Assembly (NCBI GenBank): GCA_963741135.1
Contig: CAVUHC010000008.1
Coordinates: 620,001 to 684,000 of the forward strand
Length of the DNA stretch: 64,000 bases
Direction: 5' to 3'
From: Gp6-AA40 sp963741135
GTDB taxonomy: Bacteria; Acidobacteriota; Vicinamibacteria; Vicinamibacterales; UBA2999
The notes under the pieces were generated by a model. It worked only from the letters and a program-made list of their open reading frames with translations. It was not told the origin of the DNA and made no database searches. Each line of letters begins with the position of its first letter. Positions within the stretch are counted from its first letter, which is position 1. The position numbers and the translations under genes are program-made. This document shows, piece by piece, positions 1 through 8,703 of this stretch.

Positions 1-1766
1 TTACGGCGGGCCGCGGTTCCACCGGCGGATCGGTGAATCTCGTCACGAAGGCCGCCAACCTCCAGGATTCCGCGAATCGTCCGGGTGACTGGCGGCAATG
101 CCAGCTACAAGCGAGGCACGCTCGACGTAAACCGCCGGCTGGGCAATTCGGTGGCGTTTCGAATCAACGGAATGTGGCAGGACGCCGGTGTCCCGCGTCG
201 CGATGAGGTCACGCAGAAAGGCTGGGGCTTCGCGCCCTCGGTTGGTTTCGGCCTCGGCACGCCGACGTCGTTGACGCTCGGCTATCAGCACCTGCAGCAG
301 AACAACATTCCCGACTACGGCCTGCCCGGAACGCTGCCCGATCTCGCGGTGGCGACCGGGAGGACCGTCGATGACCTCGACTTCAGCAGCTTCTACGGAC
401 TGCTCTCGCGCGATCACGAGAAGACGAAGTCGGACGTGGCGACCGGCACGATCGATCATCGGTTCAACAGAACGCTCAGCCTGCGCAACCTGACGCGCTA
501 CGGCCGGAACGACTCTCGATCGCGTCGTGACGTCGCCGCGCGCGGCGACCGCGGCCAACGCCGGCACCGATCCCGGCTTCAACCCGACGATGTCCGCAGA
601 TCCGCCGCACCGACACGAAGTATCAGTACCGCGACGACAGGACGATCACGAACCAGACCGACCTCACGGCCAGTTTCATGACCGGCGCTATCGGGCACAG
701 CGTCGTTACCGGCCTCGAGATCGCGCGCGACCGTCAGCCGAGCTACGCGGTGACCGACGCGTTCAGCAACGGGCGTCCGCCCGTGACCGATCTCTTCAGA
801 CCGAATCCCGACGACACATATGCGCCGGCGCTCGTAAAAACGGGCGCGTCATCGGAAGCGCGTTCGATGTCGACCGCCGCTGTACGCGTTCGACACGGTG
901 AAGCTTGGCGATCATCTGCAGCTCGATCTCGGCGGACGGTGGGATCGCATCAACGTCGACTACACGCACGGTCGCGACGTCGGGCGCCGCGACGAACTTC
1001 GGGCGCACCGACAACGCGTTCAGCGGCCGCGCAGGCGTCGTCTACAAGCCAGTCACGCGCGGCACCGCTCTATGCGGCGTACAGCACGTCGTTCAACCCC
1101 TCGTACGACGGCAGCTTCGGACTGACGCTGGCCGCCACCGGCGTCAACGCAGCCGCGCTGCCTCCGGAGCGGAGCCGCAACCTCGAAGCGGGCGCGAAAT
1201 GGGACTTGCGGAGCAACCTCTTCGCCACGGCGGCGCTCTTCCGGACTGAGAAGACGAACGCAAAGACCACCGACGTGACGCGGCGCAACTGTGCTCGCGG
1301 GCGATCAGCAGGTGAAGGGCGTCGAGCTCGGCGTCTCCGGCAATCTGACGTCGCGATGGGGGATCTTCAGCGGCCTGTCGCTGATGGACGGGACGGTCGA
1401 GGAGTCAGGCGTCGCAGCCGAAGTCGGCAGGCGGCTCTCGTACGTGCCGAAGACCTCGTTCAATCTCTGGACGACCTATCGACTGCCCATCCGATCTCAC
1501 GCTGGGCGGCGGGCGCGCAGTTCACCGACGGCTACTTCTTCAACAACACCAACGCGCTGACGACGGCAAATGCGGCGGCGATTCAACGGCTCACGAAGTA
1601 CTGGCTGTTCAACGCCGTGGGGATCTACGAAGTGAACGGCCGTCTGAGTCTGCAGGTGAATGCCATGAACCTGGCGAACGAGCGGTACGTGGATCGCGGC
1701 TACACCGGGCATTTCATTCCGGGCGCTGGCCGGGCGGTGCTCCTCAGCCCCGTCTTCTCGTTCTAA
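1..1766 (+). pseudogene. TonB-dependent siderophore receptor, 5'-truncated and multiply frameshifted
   Basis: This is a ferric-siderophore outer-membrane receptor. Plug-domain residues (GRGSTGGSVNLVTK) are readable at the window edge in frame 3. Barrel strands then continue to a terminal phenylalanine (LLSPVFSF) at 1766, typical of TonB receptors. The reading frame changes near 85, 520, 600, 850, 890, 970, 1070, 1290 and 1490, so no single ORF spans it, yet each segment still reads as conserved barrel sequence with few internal stops. That pattern fits indel errors at a poorly covered contig end, or very recent decay. The start lies outside the window. A PiuC-type dioxygenase follows after 17 bp, a pairing seen with Fiu/PiuA receptors. 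Confidence 0.8.
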
Positions 1767-1783
1767 CGACAAGAGCGGCTGCA

Positions 1784-2464
1784 ATGCTTCTTCAGATTCC
1801 GGATGTGCTGACGGCCGAGCAGGTGGCGCACGCGCGCCACCTGCTCGATACCGCCAATTGGGTTGATGGCCGCGTGACGGCCGGCCATCAGTCCACGCAG
1901 GTCAAGGACAACCTGCAGTTGCCGGAGGATCATCCCGTGGCGCGGGAACTGGGCGACATGATCCTCGAGGCGCTTCAGCGCAACGCGCTGTTCGTCTCGG
2001 CCGCGTTGCCGCTGCGCGTGTTTCCGCCGCTGTTCAACCGCTATCGGGGCGGTCAGTCGTTCGGCAACCACGTCGACAACGCCATCCGGCAGATCTCGGG
2101 GACGCCGCTCCGCATTCGGACCGATCTCTCAGCGACGCTCTTCCTCGGGGAGCCCGAGGAGTACGACGGCGGTGAGCTTGTGGTCGAGGACACGTACGGC
2201 GTCCACAGCGTGAAGCTGCCGAGCGGCCATATGGTGCTCTATCCATCGACCAGCCTGCACCACGTGCGCCCGGTCACGCGCGGCGCGCGGGTCGCGTCGT
2301 TCTTCTGGATTCAGAGCATGCTGCGTGACGATGGCGATCGCACGCTGCTGTTCGATCTGGATACCGCGATTCAGCGGCTGACGGTCGACATGGCGGATCA
2401 TCCGGCGGCGGTCCAGTTGACCGCCGTGTACCACAACCTGCTCCGGAGATGGGCGGACCTATAG
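1784..2464 (+). CDS. piuC: PKHD-type Fe(II)/2-oxoglutarate dioxygenase, PiuC/YbiX family
   Basis: This 226-residue cytosolic protein has the usual family length. The Fe(II) facial triad is visible as His96-x-Asp98 (in GNHVDN) and a distal His159 in YPSTSLHHV. Arg169 sits in the expected 2-oxoglutarate-binding position (PVTRGAR). The ATG start lies 17 bp after the receptor stop. The family is iron-regulated and often encoded beside catecholate-siderophore receptors, as here; its true substrate is not settled. It is probably co-transcribed with the upstream receptor. Function as an oxygenase acting on siderophore-related compounds is inferred from family and context. Confidence 0.9.
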   Translation: MLLQIPDVLTAEQVAHARHLLDTANWVDGRVTAGHQSTQVKDNLQLPEDHPVARELGDMILEALQRNALFVSAALPLRVFPPLFNRYRGGQSFGNHVDNAIRQISGTPLRIRTDLSATLFLGEPEEYDGGELVVEDTYGVHSVKLPSGHMVLYPSTSLHHVRPVTRGARVASFFWIQSMLRDDGDRTLLFDLDTAIQRLTVDMADHPAAVQLTAVYHNLLRRWADL

Positions 2465-2542
2465 GCGCGAGGCCCCGAGGTCGTAGAGGCGGACTATAGG
2501 CGCGAGGCCCCGGGTCGTAGAGGCGGACCTTCAGGTCCGCCT
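2461..2542. repeat. REP-like palindrome preceded by a 34-bp tandem duplication
   Basis: Two near-identical 34-bp units (starting ATAGGCGCGAGGCCCCG) run from 2461 and 2495. The second leads into a perfect inverted repeat with core GCGGACCT-TC-AGGTCCGC at 2521-2542. The same core recurs at 3910, 13241 and, degenerate, 11765. The hairpin lies just after the dioxygenase stop and may also act as a transcript end. Confidence 0.85.
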
Positions 2543-2594
2543 GGATGACGGCAGGTTCTGAGACGCGAATCGCCGCGGCAGTACGTCGGAAACG

Positions 2595-2683
2595 AAACCA
2601 CGAAGATCTTGTTAACCACGAAGGCTCGAAGGACACGAAGAATTCCTAACCTTCGTGCACTTCGCGTCCTTCGTGGTTCAAAC
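2595..2683. repeat. ACCACGAAG-family hairpin element (solo copy)
   Basis: The left arm (2611-2640) carries repeats of AACCACGAAG and GGACACGAAG. The right arm (2651-2683) is its approximate reverse complement, ending TTCGTGGTT. About 10 bp separate the arms, so it can fold as one long hairpin. A partial extra arm begins at 2597. No ORF is inside. It shares ends with the elements at 5238-5760, 11650 and 62726. Confidence 0.85.
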
Positions 2684-2718
2684 ATTTTCGTGTCCGCGCG
2701 TCTTGCAGCAGGCGCTTC

Positions 2719-5238
2719 GTGGTCCCTGCGGCGCTCCTTCCAACCATCGCGCTGATCGCCGGCACGGCCAGCGGCATCTCATTTCTCCTTCCCTGGCGCC
2801 TCGCGCTGTGCGCGCTTCCACTGATTGCTGCGGCCGCCACAGTCGCATGGCAGCGTCGATCGCAGCGGATCACCGTCGCGCTCATCGCCTTTGCGTTCGG
2901 CTGCGCAGGCGCGGTGCTTGGTGCACAGTCGCGTGAAGCGGCCGTCGACACGCCGCTGCGGGCGCTGCTCGATGGCGAAATCGGCGGTTTCCGCCTCGAG
3001 ACGTCTGGCCCTTCCGGAATTCACGATCCCATCCCGACGCGACTGCTTCTGACGGAGGACGCGAGTCCGCGTGACGAGGTCACGACGTTACGTGCCGACG
3101 TGCTCGCGATCCGGCTTCACGGCAGATGGCTGCCAGCATCCGGGGGCGTCGTGCTCGGTGTTGGTGGCCGGGTGACGATGGAGCGCGTGGGCGCGTGGCG
3201 AAGAGGTCGTACGGTCGAGGCGCCGATCACCTTCCGACGGCCCGCGCGCTATTTGGACGAAGGGGTTGCCGACTTCGAGCGGCAGAGCGCGCTGGACGGC
3301 GTTACGCTGCTCGGATCAATCAAGAGCGGCCTGCTGATCGATGTGCTCGGGCGCGGGACCACTCTCGATGAAGTTGCGGCTGATGTCCGCGCGGAGGTCC
3401 GCGATCGCGTCGCCCGGCGGGTCTCGCCGCTCAGCACGCTGTCCGCGGCAATCGTGTCGGCAGTGCTGATTGGAGATCGCAGCGGACTGCCAGACGAGGT
3501 GCGGACGCGACTGCAGGCGGCGGGCACGTATCACGTCATCGCGATTTCGGGGGGCAACATCGCCATTCTGGCAGCCGTAATCCTTCTTGGGCTGGGGATC
3601 ACTGGAACCTCCGGGCGACGCGCAGCGTTGGTCACGCTCGTCCTGCTCGTTGGATACGCCCAGGTGGTCACTGCGGGGCCGTCGGTGTGGCGGGCAACGC
3701 TCGTGGCTGTCTTTTACCTTGTCGCGCGGCTCCTCGACCATCGGAGCGCGCCGTGGCAGTCGATGGCGGTCGCCGGCGGACTGCTGGCATGCGCGCACCC
3801 GCTCGACGTGCGCAACGCCGGATTCATCCTGACCTTTGGGGCGACGGGCGCGCTTCTGGAGGTTGCGCGCCGCATGTCCATGATGCGGCGGCGCATGTCG
3901 ATGATGCGGCGCGGACCTTCAGGTCCGCGGGCTCGCGTCATGGCTTGGCTGAGCACATCCGTCGCCGCATCCGCAGCGGTGGAAATCGCATTGCTCCCCG
4001 TCATGGCCATCACGTTTTCACGAGTCACGATCGCGGGGCTGCTCCTCAACCTCGCTGCGGTCCCTTTGATGGCGGTCGTGCAGCTGGCCGGCCTGGTGAT
4101 CGTGTGCGCCGACACGTTCGATGCGGTCGCCACGCTCGCCGCGTGGTTCGCCCACCTCGCCGCGGCGGGAATCGTGGAGAGCGCACGACTCGTCGACGTG
4201 GCGCCATGGTTGACGCGCCGAGTGCCTCCACCCGCACCCGTCGTCGTCATCGTCTATTACGCAGGTCTGGCCGCGATGCTGGTCCACGAACGTCGGCCTG
4301 TTCGCGTCGGTGGCGCGGCGTGTCTCGTCATCGCGATCGTATGGATAGTCGGGGGCATCAATCCCGTTGCGCCTCGACCTGCCGATGCCTCATTACTGCG
4401 GCTGACGATGTTCGACGTCGGGCAGGGGGACGCGATGGCATTGCAGGTTCCGTCGGGTGCAGGGCCGTTTCCGCCCGGTGTAGGGCGGTTCTTTACGGAC
4501 CGCCACACGATCATCGTGGACACCGGCGGCAGTCCCTTCGGAAACGGCAGCTTCGATATCGGCGCACGGGTCGTCGAACCCGCGCTCTGGGCGACGGGCG
4601 TCAGGTCGCTGCAGGCGCTTCTGCTCACTCACGGAGATCCCGATCACATCGGCGGGGCAGTGGCACTCATCGACGATTTCCGGCCGGATGCGGTCTGGCA
4701 GGGCGTTCCCGTGCTGCACGCCGTTGCGCTACAGGCAGTGCTCGCTCGTGCGGCTGAGGCGGGCACACGTGTGGAGGAACGGGGCGCCGGCGAGGAGCTC
4801 GCCCTGGGCGCGGCGCGGATCCGCGTGCTCCATCCGCCGCCGCCGGACTGGGAACGCCAGAGAGTGCGCAACGACGACTCTGTTGTGCTGGAGGTGTTGT
4901 ATGGCGACGTTGCGCTGCTCCTGACCGGTGACATCGGCAGCGCCATCGAACGCGCGATCGTCCCGTACCTCACCCCCGCGAAGACTCGCATCCTCAAGGT
5001 GGCGCATCACGGCAGTCGGACCTCGACGTCACCGGAACTCCTGAATGCGTGGCGCCCGCAGATCGCCCTGATCAGCTGTGGCCGCGGCAACCCATTCGGT
5101 CACCCGGCTCCCGAGGTTGTCGAGCGCCTGTCCGCCGCGGGCGCGACCGTCTACCGCACAGATCGTGATGGCGAGATTACCGTCGAGACAGATGGCGCTC
5201 GTGTGTTCCTGAGGACGTTTGCTGGAGGAAGGAAATGA
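2719..5238 (+). CDS. comEC: ComEC/Rec2-family DNA internalisation protein
   Basis: This polytopic inner-membrane channel protein carries single-stranded DNA into the cytoplasm during natural transformation. It has 839 residues, usual for full-length ComEC. Several hydrophobic segments and an N-terminal DUF4131-like region come first. The competence core follows (HVIAISGGNIAILAAV region, then multiple membrane segments to about residue 540). A C-terminal MBL domain has FDVGQGDA, THGDPDHIGG near residue 636, NDDSVVL, TGDI and KVAHHGS. The GTG start gives a hydrophobic N-terminus. Around residues 388-405 a REP-like repeat and a short duplication are inserted in frame. The stop overlaps the next start (ATGA). 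Confidence 0.93.
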   Translation: MVPAALLPTIALIAGTASGISFLLPWRLALCALPLIAAAATVAWQRRSQRITVALIAFAFGCAGAVLGAQSREAAVDTPLRALLDGEIGGFRLETSGPSGIHDPIPTRLLLTEDASPRDEVTTLRADVLAIRLHGRWLPASGGVVLGVGGRVTMERVGAWRRGRTVEAPITFRRPARYLDEGVADFERQSALDGVTLLGSIKSGLLIDVLGRGTTLDEVAADVRAEVRDRVARRVSPLSTLSAAIVSAVLIGDRSGLPDEVRTRLQAAGTYHVIAISGGNIAILAAVILLGLGITGTSGRRAALVTLVLLVGYAQVVTAGPSVWRATLVAVFYLVARLLDHRSAPWQSMAVAGGLLACAHPLDVRNAGFILTFGATGALLEVARRMSMMRRRMSMMRRGPSGPRARVMAWLSTSVAASAAVEIALLPVMAITFSRVTIAGLLLNLAAVPLMAVVQLAGLVIVCADTFDAVATLAAWFAHLAAAGIVESARLVDVAPWLTRRVPPPAPVVVIVYYAGLAAMLVHERRPVRVGGAACLVIAIVWIVGGINPVAPRPADASLLRLTMFDVGQGDAMALQVPSGAGPFPPGVGRFFTDRHTIIVDTGGSPFGNGSFDIGARVVEPALWATGVRSLQALLLTHGDPDHIGGAVALIDDFRPDAVWQGVPVLHAVALQAVLARAAEAGTRVEERGAGEELALGAARIRVLHPPPPDWERQRVRNDDSVVLEVLYGDVALLLTGDIGSAIERAIVPYLTPAKTRILKVAHHGSRTSTSPELLNAWRPQIALISCGRGNPFGHPAPEVVERLSAAGATVYRTDRDGEITVETDGARVFLRTFAGGRK
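3880..3929. repeat. In-frame REP-like palindrome and short duplication inside comEC
   Basis: Two copies of an 18-bp unit (CGCATGTCCATGATGCGG and a variant) are followed by the palindrome CGCGGACCT-TC-AGGTCCGCG at 3910-3929. The insertion keeps the frame and encodes an Arg/Met-rich stretch (MSMMRRRMSMMRRGPSGPR) between membrane segments. The palindrome core matches the intergenic copies at 2521 and 13241. Confidence 0.75.
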
Positions 5239-5708
5239 ACCACGAAGACCACGAAAATCTCGAAGGTCACGAAGCCTTGGAAGATGAGGACCTTTCTCCT
5301 CTTGCGCCCTTTCGAATGCGGGTTCAATCGCCGCTCTCGGCTTACGCTGAGCGGATCATGACCGAGACGATCGGATGCGCAATCGCCGTTCACCGTGCAC
5401 TCGGCCCTGGGTTTCTGGAATCGATCTATCGGAAAGCCATGCGTGTCGAATTGGACGCGCGGCGCCTGGCGTACGAGTCCGATCGGCCGGTGACGGTCAA
5501 TTACCGCGGCATTGAGATTACCGGGCAGCGGGTCGACCTAATCATCGAACGCGTGATCGTTGTCGAGCTGAAGTCCGTCGTCCGTCTCGACGAAGTGCAT
5601 CGCGCCCAGGTGATTTCGTATCTGAGAACGACGGGATTGCGAGGCGGCCTTCTGATCAATTTCCGCGTGTCGACTCTAAGCCGAGGACTGCGAAGAGTGG
5701 TGTTGTGA
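5235..5708 (+). CDS. GxxExxY protein (PDDEXK nuclease-like), inside hairpin arms
   Basis: This 157-residue protein has the diagnostic G59-F-L-E62-S-I-Y65 motif. A PDDEXK-like core follows (Asp101, then Glu111-Leu-Lys113 after a hydrophobic strand), suggesting a nuclease fold. The biological role of GxxExxY proteins is unknown. The ATG overlaps the comEC stop (ATGA). The first 14 or so codons (MNHEDHENLEGHEA) are simply the translated ACCACGAAG repeat arm at 5238-5277. The inverted arm lies just after the stop at 5724-5760. The gene therefore sits between inverted repeats that occur elsewhere in the window without a gene inside. Confidence 0.85.
   Translation: MNHEDHENLEGHEALEDEDLSPLAPFRMRVQSPLSAYAERIMTETIGCAIAVHRALGPGFLESIYRKAMRVELDARRLAYESDRPVTVNYRGIEITGQRVDLIIERVIVVELKSVVRLDEVHRAQVISYLRTTGLRGGLLINFRVSTLSRGLRRVVL
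5238..5277. repeat. Left ACCACGAAG arm, overlapping the GxxExxY start
   Basis: The direct-orientation arm contains AACCACGAAGACCACGAAA and GGTCACGAAG. It encodes the low-complexity His/Glu-rich N-terminus of the GxxExxY protein. It is paired with the inverted arm at 5724-5760. Confidence 0.8.
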
Positions 5709-5713
5709 TTTGA

Positions 5714-6577
5714 CTAGGAAGATTTCGTGTCCTTCGAGTTCTTCGTGTTTTCGTGGTTAAGAATTTTTATTCTTTGCCACTCTGCTTCCATCTCCTCGAG
5801 CGTCGCGTCGCTGAGCGGTTGCCCGCGCGTAGCGAATGCGCGCTCCAGCGCATCGAACCGCTTCGTGAACTTCTCGTTGGCGCGTCGCAGCGCGGCCTCT
5901 GGTTCGATGCCCAGCTTTCGGGACAGGTTGCTGATCGCGAAGAGCAGGTCGCCCATTTCCTCTTCCGCCCGCGACAGGTGACCCGTCGCGCCCGATTCGA
6001 CTTCACGCCGGACCTCCGCGACTTCCTCGTCGATCTTGTCGAGCACGTCACCCGCCTTCGCCCAATCGAATCCGACCGCCGCGGCACGCGCGCTGATCTC
6101 GTAGGCGCGCAGCAGCGACGGGAGCGTTTTCGGCACTCCGCTGAGGGTCGTTTTCGTGGACGGCTTGTCCGGTGTGCCCTGGGTGGTCCGCTCCTTCGCC
6201 TTCATCGTTTCCCAGCGCTCGATGACCTGGCCGCTCGTGATCCCTTCGTCGGCCGTCTCCTTCGCGAACACGTGCGGATGCCGGCGAACCAGCTTGGTGC
6301 GGATCTCGTCGATGGCGTCGCCAATGGTGAAGTCGCCCGCTTCTTCGCTGATCTGCGCGAGGAACACGGCTTCGTAGAGGTAGTCGCCCAGCTCCTCGCG
6401 CAACTCCGTCATGTTGCCGGCATCAATGGCTTCCAGTACCTCGTACGTTTCTTCGAGCACGAACGGGCGGAGCGATGCCTGAGTCTGCTCGCGGTCCCAC
6501 GGGCACCCGCCCGGCGCGCGCAGCGCGCGCATGATCTCAACCAGTTGCTCAAACTTGTGCCCGACGTTCTCAGCCAT
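5714..6577 (-). CDS. mazG: Nucleoside triphosphate pyrophosphohydrolase MazG
   Basis: This enzyme hydrolyses non-canonical or surplus NTPs to NMP and pyrophosphate in the cytosol. It shows tandem MazG domains: the first has GCPWDREQT and ETYEVLEAID with the EELGD metal-binding helix, and the second has EEVAEVRREV with EEEMGDLLFA. About 287 residues from the chosen ATG at 6577, normal for MazG. The open frame extends upstream through a low-complexity CCCAAATCC-type repeat that is not part of the family. Its last residues (NHENTKNSKDTKSS) are encoded by the inverted hairpin arm at 5724-5760, so the repeat has replaced the native C-terminus. Confidence 0.92.
   Translation of the reverse strand: MAENVGHKFEQLVEIMRALRAPGGCPWDREQTQASLRPFVLEETYEVLEAIDAGNMTELREELGDYLYEAVFLAQISEEAGDFTIGDAIDEIRTKLVRRHPHVFAKETADEGITSGQVIERWETMKAKERTTQGTPDKPSTKTTLSGVPKTLPSLLRAYEISARAAAVGFDWAKAGDVLDKIDEEVAEVRREVESGATGHLSRAEEEMGDLLFAISNLSRKLGIEPEAALRRANEKFTKRFDALERAFATRGQPLSDATLEEMEAEWQRIKILNHENTKNSKDTKSS
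5724..5760. repeat. Right (inverted) ACCACGAAG arm, inside the mazG 3' end
   Basis: The sequence TTTCGTGTCCTTCGAGTTC followed by TTCGTGTTTTCGTGGTTAA is the reverse complement of the left-arm motif at 5238-5277. Together the two arms bracket the GxxExxY gene as a unit of about 520 bp. Confidence 0.8.
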
Positions 6578-6589
6578 GTCGCGACTCGT

Positions 6590-6622
6590 TTTGGGATTTG
6601 GCGTTTGGGATTTGGGATTTGC
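6590..6622. repeat. TTTGGGATTTGG short-repeat tract upstream of mazG
   Basis: Degenerate tandem copies of TTGGGATTTGG (CCAAATCCCAA on the minus strand) lie between the mazG start and the DUF1844 gene. A related short tract (CTTCCAATCCCCAACTCCCAAA) lies at 12168-12189 before galT. This makes a second class of short dispersed intergenic repeat. Confidence 0.6.
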
Positions 6623-6656
6623 TTCTGACGCGTATGCTAGCATTCAGGTTTGCGCC

Positions 6657-6977
6657 ATGACTGATCACGAGCACACACACGACCACGACGAGCACGAGGA
6701 CGGAGCGGACGGCATCAGCTTTGCCGCATTTGTTCTGTCACTGGCGCACACAGCGGCAGTGCATTTCGGCGATATCCCCGATCCCGTCAGCGGCCAGCGG
6801 TCGGAATCCAATCTGCCCGCAGCGCAGCAGATGATCGACATTCTGTCGCTCATCGAAAGCAAGACGCGCGGCAACCTGACGGCCGAAGAGCGCCAGCTGC
6901 TCGAGCAGATTCTCTACGAGCTGCGACTCCGATTCGTCGACGCACAGAAGCCGCAGTCCCGCATCATCACGCCTTGA
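6657..6977 (+). CDS. DUF1844 domain protein
   Basis: This is a 106-residue cytosolic protein. A His/Asp/Glu-rich N-terminal tail (DHEHTHDHDEHEDG) precedes the DUF1844 core, which has FAAFVLSLAHTAAVHFGDIPDP, LPAAQQMIDILSLIESKTRGNL and a helical end. Function is unknown; the family is common in Acidobacteriota. The ATG at 6657 is preferred over upstream in-frame codons because the conserved family begins shortly after it. The stop overlaps a TTG (TTGA) that is the likely start of the following hydrolase, suggesting translational coupling. The acidic/His-rich tail could bind metal, which is speculative. Confidence 0.85.
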   Translation: MTDHEHTHDHDEHEDGADGISFAAFVLSLAHTAAVHFGDIPDPVSGQRSESNLPAAQQMIDILSLIESKTRGNLTAEERQLLEQILYELRLRFVDAQKPQSRIITP

Positions 6978-7760
6978 AGGCGTCGGGCCACGCTGCTCGG
7001 CACAGGCACCTCGCACGGAGTGCCGATGATCGGCTGTGCGTGCGCGACCTGCCGCTCGACCGATCCGCGCGATCGCCGGCTGCGGCCATCGATGTACATC
7101 GACGTCCCGGACCGCGTGTGTATCCTGGTGGACACCGCGACCGACCTGCGGCAGCAGATGCTGACGCACGAGATCGCGCGCGTCGACGCGGTGCTCTTCA
7201 CTCACGGCCATGCCGATCACATCCTCGGCCTCGATGACGTGCGGCGCTTCAACACGATTCAAGGGGCACCGATCCCGTGCTACGCCAACGCCGAAGCGTG
7301 GGAGGCAATTCAGCGGACGTTTTACTACGCGTTCGATGGAATTCCGCGCCTCGGCGGCGGCATCCCTCAGCTCATTCCGCACACAATCGAGGGCCCCTTG
7401 ACCCTGGGCGGCGTCAACGTGGTGCCCGTGCCGCTGTGGCATGGCCACCTTCCTATTCTCGGCTTCCGCTTCGGAAATTTCTCCTACCTGACCGACTGCA
7501 ACGCCATTCCGGATGAGTCGTGGCCGCTGATCCAGGGCACCGAGGTGCTCGTGATTGACGCCCTTCGGGACGAGCCGCACGAGACGCACTTCACGATCGC
7601 CGACGCCCTGGCCGTCGTCGAACGGCTGGGTCCCCGGCGCGCGTACTTCACGCATATGACGCATGACCTGCCGCACGCGGCCACCAACGCGCGCCTGCCT
7701 CGCGGCGTGGAGCTGGCATATGATGGCCTCGTGCTAGACATCGAGGTCGACGCGTCGTAG
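6974..7760 (+). CDS. MBL-fold hydrolase, PhnP/YycJ-like
   Basis: This is a metallo-beta-lactamase-fold phosphodiesterase-like enzyme. Conserved N-terminal LLGTGTSHGVPMIGC (from 6993), the metal-binding THGHADHILGLDD near 7200, a second metal site in LWHGHLPILG, LTDCNAIP and late FTHMTHDLPH are all visible. The PhnP-like MIGCACATCRS suggests a cyclic-phosphate or nucleic-acid phosphodiesterase. No ATG/GTG lies upstream of the conserved start in this frame. A TTG at 6974 overlaps the DUF1844 stop but is one base out of frame, so a 1-bp indel near 6985 is likely. The conservative start would be GTG at 7020, which loses the first motif. Confidence 0.85.
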
Positions 7761-7764
7761 CTGC

Positions 7765-8703
7765 GTGGAGGTCCTGCATTTTCCCGATGATCCGCGGCCG
7801 CCGTGGCTCGTGCATCCCGTGCTCGCGCTCGGCAACTTCGACGGCCTTCACCGCGGACATCTCAAGATCGTCGAGCGCGTCCGGCGTGGCGCCGTCGAGC
7901 GTGGCGGCACGCCGATGGCGATGACCTTCGAGCCGCACCCTTCGCGCGTGGTCCGGCCCGACAAGGCGCCGGCGCTGCTGATGACGAAGGCACAGCGGCT
8001 CGAGGCGCTGGAGCACGCGGGCATCAGGGCAGTCGCCGTTGTGCGTTTCACCCCGGAGGTATCGCACTGGGACCCCGAGACGTTCGTGCGCACCGTGCTT
8101 GTCGACTGGCTTCGCGTCTCCGAGGTGTGGGTTGGCGCCAATTTCCTGTTCGGCCACGAGCGCAGCGGCAATTTCACCGTGCTGCGGACGCTGGGGCAGC
8201 GCTACGGCTTTCGTGCCGACAAGATCGATCCGGTCCGATATAAGGAATTCGTGGTGAGCAGCACGCGTATTCGCCGCCTGGTGATGGAGGGGCGCATGGA
8301 CGAAGCCGGGGCATTGCTCGGCCACCAGTTCTGTATCGACGGCGTCGTGGTTGAAGGAAAGCGGCGCGGGCGGGAGATCGGGTTTCCGACGGCGAACTTG
8401 CTGACGGAGAATGAGCTCATCCCGCCCAACGGTGTGTACGCGACGACGGTCACCATTGATGGCATCGTGCACCCGAGTATCAGCAACATCGGCATGCGTC
8501 CGACGTTCGGCGATTCGACGGCAACGACGATCGAGGCGCACGTGCTGGGGTACAGCGGTGATCTGTACGGTCGGCAGGTCAGGCTCGGGTTCGTGCAGCG
8601 GCTGCGCGACGAGCGGAAGTTCGATGACGTGGATGCGCTGCGCGCGCAGATCGACGCCGACCGTCGCCGCGCTGAGCGATTGTTCGCCCAGCTGTCAGTA
8701 TGA
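7765..8703 (+). CDS. ribF: Bifunctional riboflavin kinase/FAD synthetase
   Basis: This enzyme converts riboflavin to FMN and then FAD in the cytosol. The 312 residues match the family. The N-terminal nucleotidyltransferase domain has GNFDGLHRGHL and SSTRIRRLVMEG. The C-terminal flavokinase domain has KRRGREIGFPTANL, GVYAT, SNIGMRPTFG and the conserved Glu in TTIEAHVLGY. The start is GTG, 4 bp after the preceding stop, so it is probably in one transcript with the DUF1844 and MBL genes. The stop is followed directly by a long TTCG/CGAAC hairpin. Confidence 0.95.
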   Translation: MEVLHFPDDPRPPWLVHPVLALGNFDGLHRGHLKIVERVRRGAVERGGTPMAMTFEPHPSRVVRPDKAPALLMTKAQRLEALEHAGIRAVAVVRFTPEVSHWDPETFVRTVLVDWLRVSEVWVGANFLFGHERSGNFTVLRTLGQRYGFRADKIDPVRYKEFVVSSTRIRRLVMEGRMDEAGALLGHQFCIDGVVVEGKRRGREIGFPTANLLTENELIPPNGVYATTVTIDGIVHPSISNIGMRPTFGDSTATTIEAHVLGYSGDLYGRQVRLGFVQRLRDERKFDDVDALRAQIDADRRRAERLFAQLSV

